DNA of 64,000 nt. It comes from Stigmatella aurantiaca DW4/3-1 (GTDB lineage Bacteria > Myxococcota > Myxococcia > Myxococcales > Myxococcaceae). Numbering within the stretch: the stretch's first letter is position 1; each line of letters starts with the position of its first letter. The position numbers and the translations under genes were made by a program. The notes beneath the pieces were generated by a model. That model was not told where the DNA came from. It saw only the letters and a program-made list of their open reading frames with translations, and searched no databases. Of the stretch, positions 8,580 through 16,239 are shown piece by piece. The stretch lies in assembly GCF_000165485.1 (NCBI RefSeq), contig NC_014623.1:7644893-7708892 (forward strand), in the 5' to 3' direction.

Positions 8580-10022
8580 CTACCGGGCCTGGGGGAAGTA
8601 GCGGCTGCGCAGCCCGTCGATGAGGGCCTGCGTGGCGGGCGTGCAGCCCACCCGGGCGTCCTTGGCCGAGTCCTCCGCGGCCACGAACGAGGGGGACTCG
8701 GGCGCGCTATCGGTGAGCGGAAAGTACCCCTCGGGCACCGGCTCGCCTTCCTGTCCGATGAGCCCCACGGGGCCCGAGCCGTGCCGACGGCGGAAGAGCA
8801 CCGGCATCCCCGGAATGCTCTGCTTGCCCTCGGCCAGCTCGTTGCCGAACTTCATCGTCGGCTGGGGGCCCGTCTGCGACAGCTTGAAGATGGCCGCCAC
8901 CCGGTCCCGCGAGAAGGCACTGCCCATGGTGCGCGAGACGATGTGCCCGCCATAACCATAGAACTGCTCCGAGGGCTCCCAGCCCACCTGGCGCCGCAGT
9001 TCCTCGAACTCGCGCGTCGCCTGAGCGTCCAGACCATCCTCGATGATGAGCACCGGGTGGATGCCCAGGTCCCGCGCCTGCGTCACCGCGTAGAGGTACT
9101 GGAGCTTCTTGTTGCCCGAATCGAAGCGGATGGAGTCCCTCGCGCTCTGATCCTCGCGGATGAGGCGGAAGGCGGCGGGCAAGCCGGAGATCAGCGTGTC
9201 ATAGGTGTCCAGCAGGTAGCTGGAGCGCTGGGGCCTGCGCTCGCGGATGGCCCGGAAGGCGGCCTCGTCCGCGCCGTAGCGTTGGACGTGCTCGTGCCCC
9301 ATCGTCCCCACGGGAATCAACCCCAGCTTGCGGGCCCCCTCCACGTTGCTGGTGCGCATCACGCCCGCCTCCTTGCAGGCACGCAGGGCCAGCTCGTGCT
9401 GCTCCTGGCAGGTGGCGGCGCGCAAGCCCACCTCGAAGATGCGGCTGGGGTCCCCGACGATGTTCACCAGCTCGCGCACCTGCGCCAGCACGCGCTGGTA
9501 ATACCCCTCGGAATCCACGCGGATGGACACGCCCTTCACGCCCACCGAGTCGAGCGTCTCCAGGGCGATGCGCCGCTGCTCCTCGCAGGTGACGACCGCC
9601 AGCTCCCTTGCCAGCACCTCCCGGTCCATGAGGGCCTGCGTGGCCACCTGGATGCGGAAGTTCAGTTGAATGAGCAGTGGCTCCACCCAGGACACCAGGG
9701 CCGAACAACCCGTGAGCGAGAGCACCGGCTCCTTCGGGTAGAAGAGCGCCCCGCGCGGGATGGCATGGACGACCAGCCGCTCCTTGCGCTGGATGGCCGC
9801 CTTGAAGCCGACGCCCATCTCGTAATCATTGCGCGACAGGAAGTCGTAGTCCTCGGGCTTCGGCTCGGGCAGGAAACCCCGGATGAAGGAGGCCACGTCC
9901 AAGGGCATCACCTGGAGTCCGCCCTTGCGATGCGTGTAGTAAAATGTCTCCTGGCGCAGGGGCCAACCGGCCTCCGCCATGCTGAACTTGTAGCCGTCCG
10001 TCGCGAGCAGCGAGGTCGCCAT
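8580..10022 (-). CDS. Nicotinate phosphoribosyltransferase
   Basis: The 480-aa protein has nicotinate/nicotinamide phosphoribosyltransferase features: SLLATDGYKFSMAEAG at the N-terminus, FYYTHRKGG, SVRIDSEGYYQR-like and RFDSGNKKLQY segments, VLIIEDGLD, and YGYGGHIVSRTMGSAF near the C-terminus. It makes nicotinate mononucleotide from nicotinate and PRPP. The ATG at 10022 is chosen because homology starts at MATSLLATDGYK; the frame continues to an ATG at 10118 with no recognisable sequence. It is co-directional with the nicotinamidase-like gene, so together they would convert nicotinamide to NaMN. A nicotinamide-specific NAMPT-like activity cannot be excluded from sequence alone. Confidence 0.85.
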   Translation of the reverse strand: MATSLLATDGYKFSMAEAGWPLRQETFYYTHRKGGLQVMPLDVASFIRGFLPEPKPEDYDFLSRNDYEMGVGFKAAIQRKERLVVHAIPRGALFYPKEPVLSLTGCSALVSWVEPLLIQLNFRIQVATQALMDREVLARELAVVTCEEQRRIALETLDSVGVKGVSIRVDSEGYYQRVLAQVRELVNIVGDPSRIFEVGLRAATCQEQHELALRACKEAGVMRTSNVEGARKLGLIPVGTMGHEHVQRYGADEAAFRAIRERRPQRSSYLLDTYDTLISGLPAAFRLIREDQSARDSIRFDSGNKKLQYLYAVTQARDLGIHPVLIIEDGLDAQATREFEELRRQVGWEPSEQFYGYGGHIVSRTMGSAFSRDRVAAIFKLSQTGPQPTMKFGNELAEGKQSIPGMPVLFRRRHGSGPVGLIGQEGEPVPEGYFPLTDSAPESPSFVAAEDSAKDARVGCTPATQALIDGLRSRYFPQAR

Positions 10023-10147
10023 CGATGTGTCTGCCTCCTGACGAATCAGCGTATCAGGGGGCGACCCAATGGGTACGGAAGGACGTCCGGATTTCTTTGA
10101 AACGGCCGGGCGCTTCACCTCCTGGCCGCTTTGTATCGTCCACGAGG

Positions 10148-12133
10148 CTACGGGCTCAGGGCCGCCTTCATCGCCGCGACCAGCGAACCCTGGGCATCGT
10201 CGCTGCTCAAGTCCCAGAACATGGCGCCCGCCAACTGCTGGGTGTTGATGTATTGCCCCTTCACACCGACCGAGACGGGATCGTCATAGCTCACCCAGAG
10301 CCCCGTGGCGGAGTTGTAGAGGTAGGGCACCTGCGCCTCCGGGTGGCGGCGTTTCACCCCCAAGGGCTCCAAGACATTCTTGATGTAGTAGTAATCGAAC
10401 ATGCCCGAGTTGCCGGTCACGTCCCAATTCCCCCGGGCCGGGCCGGCGGTGGACTGGTAAAGCCCATCGCCCAGGGCCCCGGCCTGGGTGCCTTGCCAGC
10501 CCCGGCCGTAGAAAGGAATCCCCAGCACGAGTTTGCCCGGAGGAACGCCCGCGGCCAGGTGCCCCTGAATCGCCTCGTGCGTGCTGTCGCGCCGGGCTTT
10601 TGCTGGGTTGGAGGCCTGATTGTAGAGCGCCGCGTGGAAATTCGTGGCTGGATCCCACCCTCCGTGCATGTCGTACGTCATCACGGTGATGAAATCGAGA
10701 TACGTGGGAATGACGTTGAGCTGAATCTTCGAGAACACCTCCTCGGATGAACCCGAGGCCATGGTCAACAAGAGCCCGGGCCGGACGGCATCGAGCTGGC
10801 GGCGGAACTCAGCCAACATCTCGGTGAAGTTCACCGTGTCCTCGGGGCGCCCCGGCTGGCCGCCCCAGTTCACCGCGGGAAACTCCCAGTCCACGTCGAT
10901 GCCATCGAAGAGGCCTGCCGCCAACCCGGCCCCCCCCGGCAGGTTTCCACGGATATAGAGGTCAACGCAGGACTGGACGAAGATTCGCCGCTTCTCCGCC
11001 GTGCTGACCGCATCGGAGAAACCCGTCGACCACTCCGCCCCCCCCAGGGAGATCAACACCTTGAGATGAGGGTACTTCGCCTTGAGCTTCTTGAGCTGGT
11101 TGAAGTTCCCCCGGAGCGGCTGACCGGCATCCGCCACCCCATCCACGCTCATCGCCGCCGTGTGCGACCAGGTGTAGTCCGCCTCGGGGTTTCCCGCCGA
11201 GATGTCACACCGGCCATTCACCACCCGGCCAAAGGCATAGTTCACGTGGGTCAGCTTCGCGGCCGCCCCACTGACGTCCAGGCTCTTCGCATAGAACTGC
11301 CTTTGATAGAGTCCCCAACTGACGAAATAGCCCACCAGGTGCTTGGGCGCCGCCAGCGGCTCGGTGCTCACCGTGAGCGGCGCGCTGGCGGCGGAACGGT
11401 TGCCCACGGCGTCGCGCGCCTTCACGGTAAAGACATAGGCCGTGCCCGGTTGAAGCCCCCCCACGCTCACGCTGGTGCCCGAAGGGGTGGCAACGGCGGT
11501 GCCAGCGCTGTTCTGAAACACTTCATAGCCGGTGACGCCGACATTGTCGGAGGCGGCCTGCCATGTCAGCTCGACGCTGCGCGCCGTCTTGCTCACGACG
11601 CTCAATCCCTGCACCGTCGAGGGCGGCTGCGTATCGGTAGGAGGCTGGGGCGGCGGGGGGCTTCCCGAGCCCGGCGTGCCATTGAGCGTGTAATTGAACG
11701 GCGTCCCGGCCGTGCCCCCATGGTGGCCACAGAAAGAGAAGGAGACCGTCCCCCCCACGGGCACCGGGCCATTCCACCCCTGGTCCCTGACGGTCTGGAG
11801 TTGCCCCTGGGCGGACCACTGACCATTGTACAAGGACGTGATGCCCATTCCCGGGGGGAGCTCGAACGTCACCGTCCATTGGGACAGGGCTGCCCCGGTG
11901 GTATTGGTCAAGCGAAGCTGCGCGCAGTAGCCCGTGGACCAGACCGATGTCGTCTGGAACGTGAAAACGCCCCCCGTTAATTCCTGGGAATGCATCGAAA
12001 AAGACGTGGGGGTCTCTTCCACCAGGGAAACATCCCCCGTGCACGCAGGCCCTGAACCGAGCCCCAAACCCAAAAGAAGCAATGGGAGGAACGCAGCTCG
12101 AACGAGCTGCCGTTCCGGCAAAGACAGGACCAT
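10148..12133 (-). CDS. Secreted chitinase: CBM2 - fibronectin III - GH18
   Basis: The 661-aa exported protein starts with a signal peptide (hydrophobic LLLLGLGLGSGPAC). A CBM2-type carbohydrate-binding module follows (about 50-160: CAQLRLTNTTGAALSQWTVTFELP, ending SFSFCGHHGG), then a Pro-rich linker, a fibronectin type III domain (about 175-260: VQGLSVVSKTARSVELTWQAAS), and a GH18 catalytic domain (about 270-661). The GH18 signature is intact: FDGIDVDWEFP carries the DxxDxDxE motif with the catalytic Glu. It would hydrolyse chitin outside the cell, fitting a predatory or saprophytic lifestyle. The ATG at 12133 is preferred over that at 12142 because AAGGA is properly spaced from it. Confidence 0.93.
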   Translation of the reverse strand: MVLSLPERQLVRAAFLPLLLLGLGLGSGPACTGDVSLVEETPTSFSMHSQELTGGVFTFQTTSVWSTGYCAQLRLTNTTGAALSQWTVTFELPPGMGITSLYNGQWSAQGQLQTVRDQGWNGPVPVGGTVSFSFCGHHGGTAGTPFNYTLNGTPGSGSPPPPQPPTDTQPPSTVQGLSVVSKTARSVELTWQAASDNVGVTGYEVFQNSAGTAVATPSGTSVSVGGLQPGTAYVFTVKARDAVGNRSAASAPLTVSTEPLAAPKHLVGYFVSWGLYQRQFYAKSLDVSGAAAKLTHVNYAFGRVVNGRCDISAGNPEADYTWSHTAAMSVDGVADAGQPLRGNFNQLKKLKAKYPHLKVLISLGGAEWSTGFSDAVSTAEKRRIFVQSCVDLYIRGNLPGGAGLAAGLFDGIDVDWEFPAVNWGGQPGRPEDTVNFTEMLAEFRRQLDAVRPGLLLTMASGSSEEVFSKIQLNVIPTYLDFITVMTYDMHGGWDPATNFHAALYNQASNPAKARRDSTHEAIQGHLAAGVPPGKLVLGIPFYGRGWQGTQAGALGDGLYQSTAGPARGNWDVTGNSGMFDYYYIKNVLEPLGVKRRHPEAQVPYLYNSATGLWVSYDDPVSVGVKGQYINTQQLAGAMFWDLSSDDAQGSLVAAMKAALSP

Positions 12134-12384
12134 GGCGGCCATCCTTGAAAAGCCCTGCCCAAGGGGCGGAGCGCCTATTCAAGGATGACCTAAAAAACAA
12201 AACCCTGTCACCCAGATTCGCCTGGAAAGTAACACTTCCCCTGTTTCACTACCTTGACGCCAGGAGTGTTTTCACTCCGAGCAAATCCCACAGAAGGAAC
12301 GGACCCACTCGGAACGACAAGTCTGACTTGACTTGGCTTGAATTCGCAGCCAGGAGGCAAGCAAGCAAGCCCCTCTGACGCTGT

Positions 12385-12408
12385 ATCAGAAACACAATCA
12401 GAAATACA
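12385..12408. repeat. 12-bp tandem direct repeat (2 copies)
   Basis: ATCAGAAACACA (12385-12396) is followed directly by ATCAGAAATACA (12397-12408), 11 of 12 bases identical. It sits about 250 bp upstream of the chitinase start and just after the HTTM operon hairpin. Confidence 0.6.
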
Positions 12409-12443
12409 CCGGCGGGTGAGCGGAATTCTCCGCCGCACCCGCC
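12398..12443 (-). terminator. Probable terminator of the HTTM operon
   Basis: Reading the minus strand, GGCGGGT and ACCCGCC (12437-12443 and 12411-12417) form the outer stem of a hairpin with a smaller inner CGGA/TCCG stem, followed by a T-rich run (GGTGTATTTC). It lies about 25 bp after the HTTM gene stop. Confidence 0.4.
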
Positions 12444-12468
12444 ACGGTCCGGACTGCCTGGAGATTGG

Positions 12469-13425
12469 CTATGCGATGAGCGCGGGCTTGCTTCGCGCCA
12501 GGCCCTCGCGCCACGAGAGCAGCGCCTGGTACAGGGGCGCAAAGCCAAACACCGAGAAGGTCAGCACGGCCATGATGGCGCTGAACAGCCAAAGCCCCAT
12601 GAACAGACCAATTCCCAGGTGCAGCCCCAGGGTCAGCACCACCCAGGGCACGCGCGTCTGGCGGGGCCAGATGAACAGGGGGTAGCCAATCTCAATCACC
12701 AGGGTGCTCCACGTGGCGAGCTTCGTCAGCCAGGGCGCGGAGGCCAGCCAGGCGAAATCAAACTGCCCATACAAAGGCTGCATGAGGGCTTTCCACAGCG
12801 CCTCGCCGCTCTGCCACTGCACGCCCACCGCCTTCTCGATGCCCGTCGAGAGGTAAACGATGCACAGGTGGAGTTGCAGCACGCGCAGGGCCAGCGTCGC
12901 GAGGGCCGAGGGTGCATCCGAGGCCCGTCCAGCCCGCACGTCGAGTGAGAAGGCGCTGCCCACCGGCAGAATGACGCAGTAGGCGAGGCTGATGTGCGCG
13001 AAGATCTCCACCCCATAGGCAAACATGCCCCCGCTGTTGATCAGCGTGGTGTGCGTCAGCCAGGCAATGAAGGCGGACAGCCGCGTTCTCCAGCCGAGCA
13101 GCAGTCCCGTGAGGCCCAGCAGGTACAGGAGGGTCAGTGCGTAGACGCACTCGTCCGAGGAGATCCCCAAGCGCTGGAGGACGGGCGCCAGCGTGCCGAG
13201 CCGGGGAAGCCACGGCGCGGACATCGGCTCGGAGATGGTCCACTGAATGAGCCCCCGGCTGCCGAAGATGGCCAGCACGCCATCCGACAGCATCCAGGTC
13301 TGGGCCAGTAGGATCAGCGCGACGCCGATGCGGAAGGCCCCCAGCGGCCGGGGCGAGGAGGGGGCCAGCACGAAACCGGTCACCCGCTGCCTCACGGCTT
13401 CGACGGACACACTTTGGAGGGTCAT
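12469..13425 (-). CDS. HTTM domain membrane protein (SdpB / VKGC-like)
   Basis: The 318-aa, very hydrophobic protein has multiple membrane segments and the HTTM (horizontally transferred transmembrane) fold signature related to vitamin K-dependent gamma-carboxylases: LGAFRIGVALILLAQ, the WLTHTTLINSGG stretch, LQLHLCIVYLSTGIEKAVGVQW (the typical Q..Y..TGIEK.G..W pattern), and WSTLVIEIGYPLFIWP. SdpB, which helps mature the Bacillus SDP toxin, belongs to this class. Its ATG overlaps the stop of the preceding lipoprotein gene by 4 bp (ATGA), and a small exported peptide gene lies further upstream on the same strand. Family assignment is good; function here is inferred from the neighbourhood. Confidence 0.82.
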   Translation of the reverse strand: MTLQSVSVEAVRQRVTGFVLAPSSPRPLGAFRIGVALILLAQTWMLSDGVLAIFGSRGLIQWTISEPMSAPWLPRLGTLAPVLQRLGISSDECVYALTLLYLLGLTGLLLGWRTRLSAFIAWLTHTTLINSGGMFAYGVEIFAHISLAYCVILPVGSAFSLDVRAGRASDAPSALATLALRVLQLHLCIVYLSTGIEKAVGVQWQSGEALWKALMQPLYGQFDFAWLASAPWLTKLATWSTLVIEIGYPLFIWPRQTRVPWVVLTLGLHLGIGLFMGLWLFSAIMAVLTFSVFGFAPLYQALLSWREGLARSKPALIA

Positions 13426-13964
13426 GGGCGCACCTGGGGAAGAGAAGCGCTTCGGGAAGAGACGCGGCGCTCGAGCACCGCCCGGTACTGCTCCTTCCAG
13501 GACGGGCGCTCTCCGGCGCGATACCCCTCCATCGAAGGCAGGTCGAACGCGTTGACGATGACGGTGACCGCGCGGGCATCGGGGTGGCGCCCGAACATGG
13601 CCGCGCCCCAGGACCGGGCCAGGAGATCCTGGACGTCCTTCATGCCAAAGCGGATCAGCATGGAGTGAACCCGCAGGTTCATCTCTTCATTTTCAGACTT
13701 GAAATCATCCTGGATGATTTCACCCGAGGTTTTCTGAACCTCGAATGAGACTTTGAGTTCGGGGGCCACGCCCGGGGCGAAGAAGCTGAAGCGGCTGCTG
13801 GCCCCAGTCAATTGGGCGTAGGCTTGGACGAACCGTCCGGGAATGCCCAGATCCTTGAAAGGTTGAAACTGAGCAGCGCTACAGGCCGCCAGGGCAAGAT
13901 GCGCCCCTGCGAGGAGCACCGCGACTTGATGCTTGAAGGGGACTTGGTTGCGGGGGGAGCTCAT
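13422..13964 (-). CDS. Putative lipoprotein partner of the HTTM protein
   Basis: The 180-aa protein has an N-terminal hydrophobic segment ending in the lipobox LAAC (VAVLLAGAHLALAAC), so it is probably a lipoprotein. The body contains YAQLTGASSRFSFFAPGV, a pattern I associate with small proteins encoded next to HTTM genes, followed by a beta-rich stretch (ELKVSFEVQ). The ATG at 13962-13964 is preceded by a CTGGAG site with 5-nt spacing; the frame extends upstream to 14015 without support. It overlaps the HTTM gene by 4 bp and is similar in size to SdpA, but I see no firm sequence match to SdpA. Confidence 0.65.
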   Translation of the reverse strand: MSSPRNQVPFKHQVAVLLAGAHLALAACSAAQFQPFKDLGIPGRFVQAYAQLTGASSRFSFFAPGVAPELKVSFEVQKTSGEIIQDDFKSENEEMNLRVHSMLIRFGMKDVQDLLARSWGAAMFGRHPDARAVTVIVNAFDLPSMEGYRAGERPSWKEQYRAVLERRVSSRSASLPQVRP

Positions 13965-14083
13965 GGTTGCTCCAGTTTCCGCGCACCGGCGAGTGGAGGA
14001 CTCACCCGCCGGCACGCAGGAAATCAGTTCATTTCAAAGCGGAGGGACTGCCAGCGTGTAGCGATGGGTTTCCCGCGGCGGTA

Positions 14084-14353
14084 TTACAGGGCGCCGAGGA
14101 AATTGCCGATGAGGGTACCGAGGAAATTGCCGATGATGTTGCAGCCGACAACGTTGCACTCGGGGAAGTCCTCGCCCCCGTTGACGGGTTCCGAACCCTC
14201 AGTGGTCTTCGAGACGAGCACAACCTCCTCCACCGGCACCGCCTCGCTGGACGCCGGCGCCTGGGCCATCACCGTCGTCGCGCCGAACACCGCACAAGCC
14301 ACCGCCATCGCACGGTAACCAGACTTCCAGCTCTTCTTCGCGTTCGTCATCAT
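14084..14353 (-). CDS. Small exported peptide with Cys-x4-Cys and repeated C-terminal helix
   Basis: The 89-aa product has a clear signal peptide (basic N-terminus, AVACAVFGATTV core, cleavage likely after MAQA), giving a mature peptide of about 57 aa. This starts with an acidic stretch (SEAVPVEEVV, TTEGSEPVNGGED), then ECNVVGCN (two Cys, a possible disulfide), and ends in a hydrophobic, glycine-spaced tail made of two copies of an 8-residue unit (IIGNFLGT / LIGNFLGA). A strong AAAGGAGG ribosome-binding site (14361-14368) precedes the ATG. It is the first gene of a likely operon with the lipoprotein (119 bp downstream) and the HTTM protein. I infer a membrane-active or signalling peptide; no named family is recognised. 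Confidence 0.7.
   Translation of the reverse strand: MMTNAKKSWKSGYRAMAVACAVFGATTVMAQAPASSEAVPVEEVVLVSKTTEGSEPVNGGEDFPECNVVGCNIIGNFLGTLIGNFLGAL
14090..14137 (-). repeat. 24-bp tandem repeat within the small peptide gene
   Basis: Two adjacent 24-bp units (14090-14113 and 14114-14137) match at 21 of 24 positions and encode the two IGNFLG-containing octapeptides at the C-terminus of the small exported peptide. The last codon (Leu) and stop follow directly. Confidence 0.85.
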
Positions 14354-14427
14354 TGCCTATCCTCCTTTGGATAAAGGCAAAGCAATGATGGTAATCGGGG
14401 TAATGCGCGACAATCGCCCTTTTGTCT

Positions 14428-14454
14428 CGCCGGTCTGTTTGGCCTGGACCGGCG
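14428..14454 (-). promoter_or_regulatory. Hairpin in the leader of the small peptide operon
   Basis: CGCCGGTC (14428-14435) and GACCGGCG (14447-14454) form a perfect 8-bp stem with an 11-nt loop, about 75-100 bp upstream of the peptide start and about 40 bp after the pyrophosphatase stop. No T-run follows on the minus strand, so it is more likely a leader element than a terminator. Confidence 0.35.
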
Positions 14455-14495
14455 CATCCTGGGGCATGAATCCGTTCAACACATGATTTCGTGTT

Positions 14496-15164
14496 TCAGC
14501 GCTTGCGGGAGCGCGGGCGCGGCGTCCGGGGAGCCGGGCCATGGAGACGTTGATAATCCTTCATGCTGCGGCGGATCACCTCGAGGGCCTCGGGCCGGTC
14601 ATACACCTCGGCGATCTCCACCCGGCGCTTGCCCTCGCCCGGAATCTGTTTGTACGTGAGGAAGTAGTGCTTGAGCCGGTCCACCATCGCGCGCGGGCAC
14701 TGGGCCACGTGCTGCATCTCGCCGTAGACCAGGTCCGACTCCAGCACGGCGAGGATTTTGTCATCGGCCTCCTCGCCGTCGATCATCCGGAACCCGCCGA
14801 TGGGCACCGCGCGCACCAAAAGGTTGCCGCTGGAGATGGACTTCTCGGTCAGCACGCAGATGTCCATCGGATCCCCGTCCCCTTGGATCTCCTTGCGCCC
14901 CGTGCGTTCGGCGGCGCGTTGGGCCACCAGCTCGCCACAGTACGTCTGCGGAATGAAGCCGTAGAGGGTGGGACACTGGCTGGAGAACTGCTGAGGCCGG
15001 TCCAACCTCAGGATGCCCGTCTCCTTGTCCAGTTCGTACTTCAGGGCGTCCGTGGGAACGATTTCGATATAGGCCGTGAGGACTTCCGGGGCCAACTCCC
15101 CTGGGCTGACACCGTGCCACGGGTGGGCCTGGAAAGCCTGGGGGGGAGACTTCTGCTTTTTCAT
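14496..15164 (-). CDS. ppa: Inorganic pyrophosphatase (family I)
   Basis: The protein of 222 aa contains the family I pyrophosphatase signature GDGDPMDICVL with its metal-binding aspartates, preceded by YGFIPQTYCGE and followed by VRAVPIGGFRMIDGEEADDKILAV and KHYFLTYKQIPG. It hydrolyses PPi to 2 Pi in the cytosol and drives biosynthetic reactions. A Ser/Arg/Pro-rich basic tail (about 15 residues) ends the protein. I prefer the ATG at 15164 (MKKQK) because AAGGAG precedes it, although the spacing is short; an ATG at 15197 is the alternative. It lies just downstream of the EpmA-like gene on the same strand. Confidence 0.92.
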   Translation of the reverse strand: MKKQKSPPQAFQAHPWHGVSPGELAPEVLTAYIEIVPTDALKYELDKETGILRLDRPQQFSSQCPTLYGFIPQTYCGELVAQRAAERTGRKEIQGDGDPMDICVLTEKSISSGNLLVRAVPIGGFRMIDGEEADDKILAVLESDLVYGEMQHVAQCPRAMVDRLKHYFLTYKQIPGEGKRRVEIAEVYDRPEALEVIRRSMKDYQRLHGPAPRTPRPRSRKR

Positions 15165-15201
15165 GAGCTCCTTCCGGCGTTTTGCCTGTATCACCATATG
15201 C

Positions 15202-16209
15202 TCATACGAATTCGTGCGCGGGAAACAGAAGAACGTCCGTGATACTGCCAGCGCCCATGAGCAGCATCAGGATGCGATCGAGCCCCACGGCGATCCCCGC
15301 CGCGGGCGGCATCCGGCCCACGGCCTCCAGGAAGCGCTCATCCAGCGGATACACCGTGCGGCCCAGCGCCCTTCGCAACGCCTGCTCCTCCACGAACCGC
15401 GCCCGCTGCTCGACGGCGTCCGTCAGCTCCGAGAAGCCGTTGGCCAGCTCCAACCCCTTCGCGTACAGCTCCACGCGCTCGGCCACCGAGGGGTCCCCCG
15501 GCTTGAGCCGCGACAAGGAGGCCATGGAGGCCGGATATTCGATGAGGAAGGTGGGCCGCTCGTGGCCCAACCCCCGCTCCACCTTTTGCAAAAACAGGTG
15601 GAAGAAGACGTCGTCGAAGCCCGTCGCCTCCCCGGTCCGCACCCCCGCGGCCTCCGCCGCCCGCTTCAGGGAGGGGCCATCCGGACAGGCGCGGAGGTCC
15701 ACCCCCGTGGCGCGCAGGACGGCGTCCCGCACGGTGAGCCGCTCGTACGGCAGGCGGGTGAAGAAGGACGGGTCTGCCCCAGGCTCCCCGGGTGCCGCCG
15801 AGCGGCCCGCTTCCGCCAGCGCCTGCTCCAGGTCGGCCATGATGGCGTGGTAGTCCACGTGCGGCCGGTAGAACTCCAGCATCGTGAACTCGGGGTTGTG
15901 CGTGACCGACACCTCACCGTTCCGAAAGACCTTGCAAATCTGGAAGAGGGGCCCATGGGCCCCATCGGCCAGCATGCGTTTCATGGCGTATTCGGGGCTG
16001 GTGTGCAGGTAGAGCGGACGGGCCTGCCCCACGTCCGTCTCCGGGACGAAGGGCACCTCGAAGGCGGTGATGTGGGGCTCCATGCCCGGCGTGGGGATGA
16101 GCAAGGGGGTCTCCACCTCGAGGTACCCCTGGCCCATGAAAAAACGCCGGAGGGCCGCATACAGCATCTGACGGCCAAAAGCCGCCCGCCATTGGACTGG
16201 ATTGGGCAT
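15202..16209 (-). CDS. epmA: EpmA-like lysine-adding enzyme (GenX/PoxA, class II LysRS-like)
   Basis: The 335-aa protein is a class II lysyl-tRNA synthetase catalytic core without the N-terminal anticodon-binding domain, as in EpmA, which attaches beta-lysine/lysine to elongation factor P. Visible motifs are QGYLEVETPLLIPTPGMEPHI (motif 1 region), LHTSPEYAMKRMLADG, FRNGEVSVTHNPEFTMLEFYRP (motif 2), and GIAVGLDRILMLL (motif 3). The ATG at 16207-16209 is chosen because homology begins at MPNPVQWR; a long open frame upstream is only antisense to the peptidase gene. It is divergent from that gene with a 30-bp gap. No EpmB or efp gene is in the window. Confidence 0.88.
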   Translation of the reverse strand: MPNPVQWRAAFGRQMLYAALRRFFMGQGYLEVETPLLIPTPGMEPHITAFEVPFVPETDVGQARPLYLHTSPEYAMKRMLADGAHGPLFQICKVFRNGEVSVTHNPEFTMLEFYRPHVDYHAIMADLEQALAEAGRSAAPGEPGADPSFFTRLPYERLTVRDAVLRATGVDLRACPDGPSLKRAAEAAGVRTGEATGFDDVFFHLFLQKVERGLGHERPTFLIEYPASMASLSRLKPGDPSVAERVELYAKGLELANGFSELTDAVEQRARFVEEQALRRALGRTVYPLDERFLEAVGRMPPAAGIAVGLDRILMLLMGAGSITDVLLFPAHEFV

Positions 16210-16239
16210 GAGCGCGGCGGAAGTTACATTGCCCCCCAC

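Larger units (their letters stand above)
12143..12468. other. Gene-free 326-bp stretch upstream of the chitinase
   Basis: This stretch is less GC-rich than its surroundings and has no convincing coding frame. It holds the chitinase leader and promoter region (not resolvable by eye), a 12-bp tandem direct repeat, a hairpin that may terminate the HTTM operon, and a short GCAA-type simple repeat (about 12358-12370). Confidence 0.6.

Noticed and set aside
7785-10100. 771-codon plus-strand frame opposite the NAD-salvage genes
   Set aside because: It is a His/Arg/Gly/Leu-rich shadow of two well-supported minus-strand genes.
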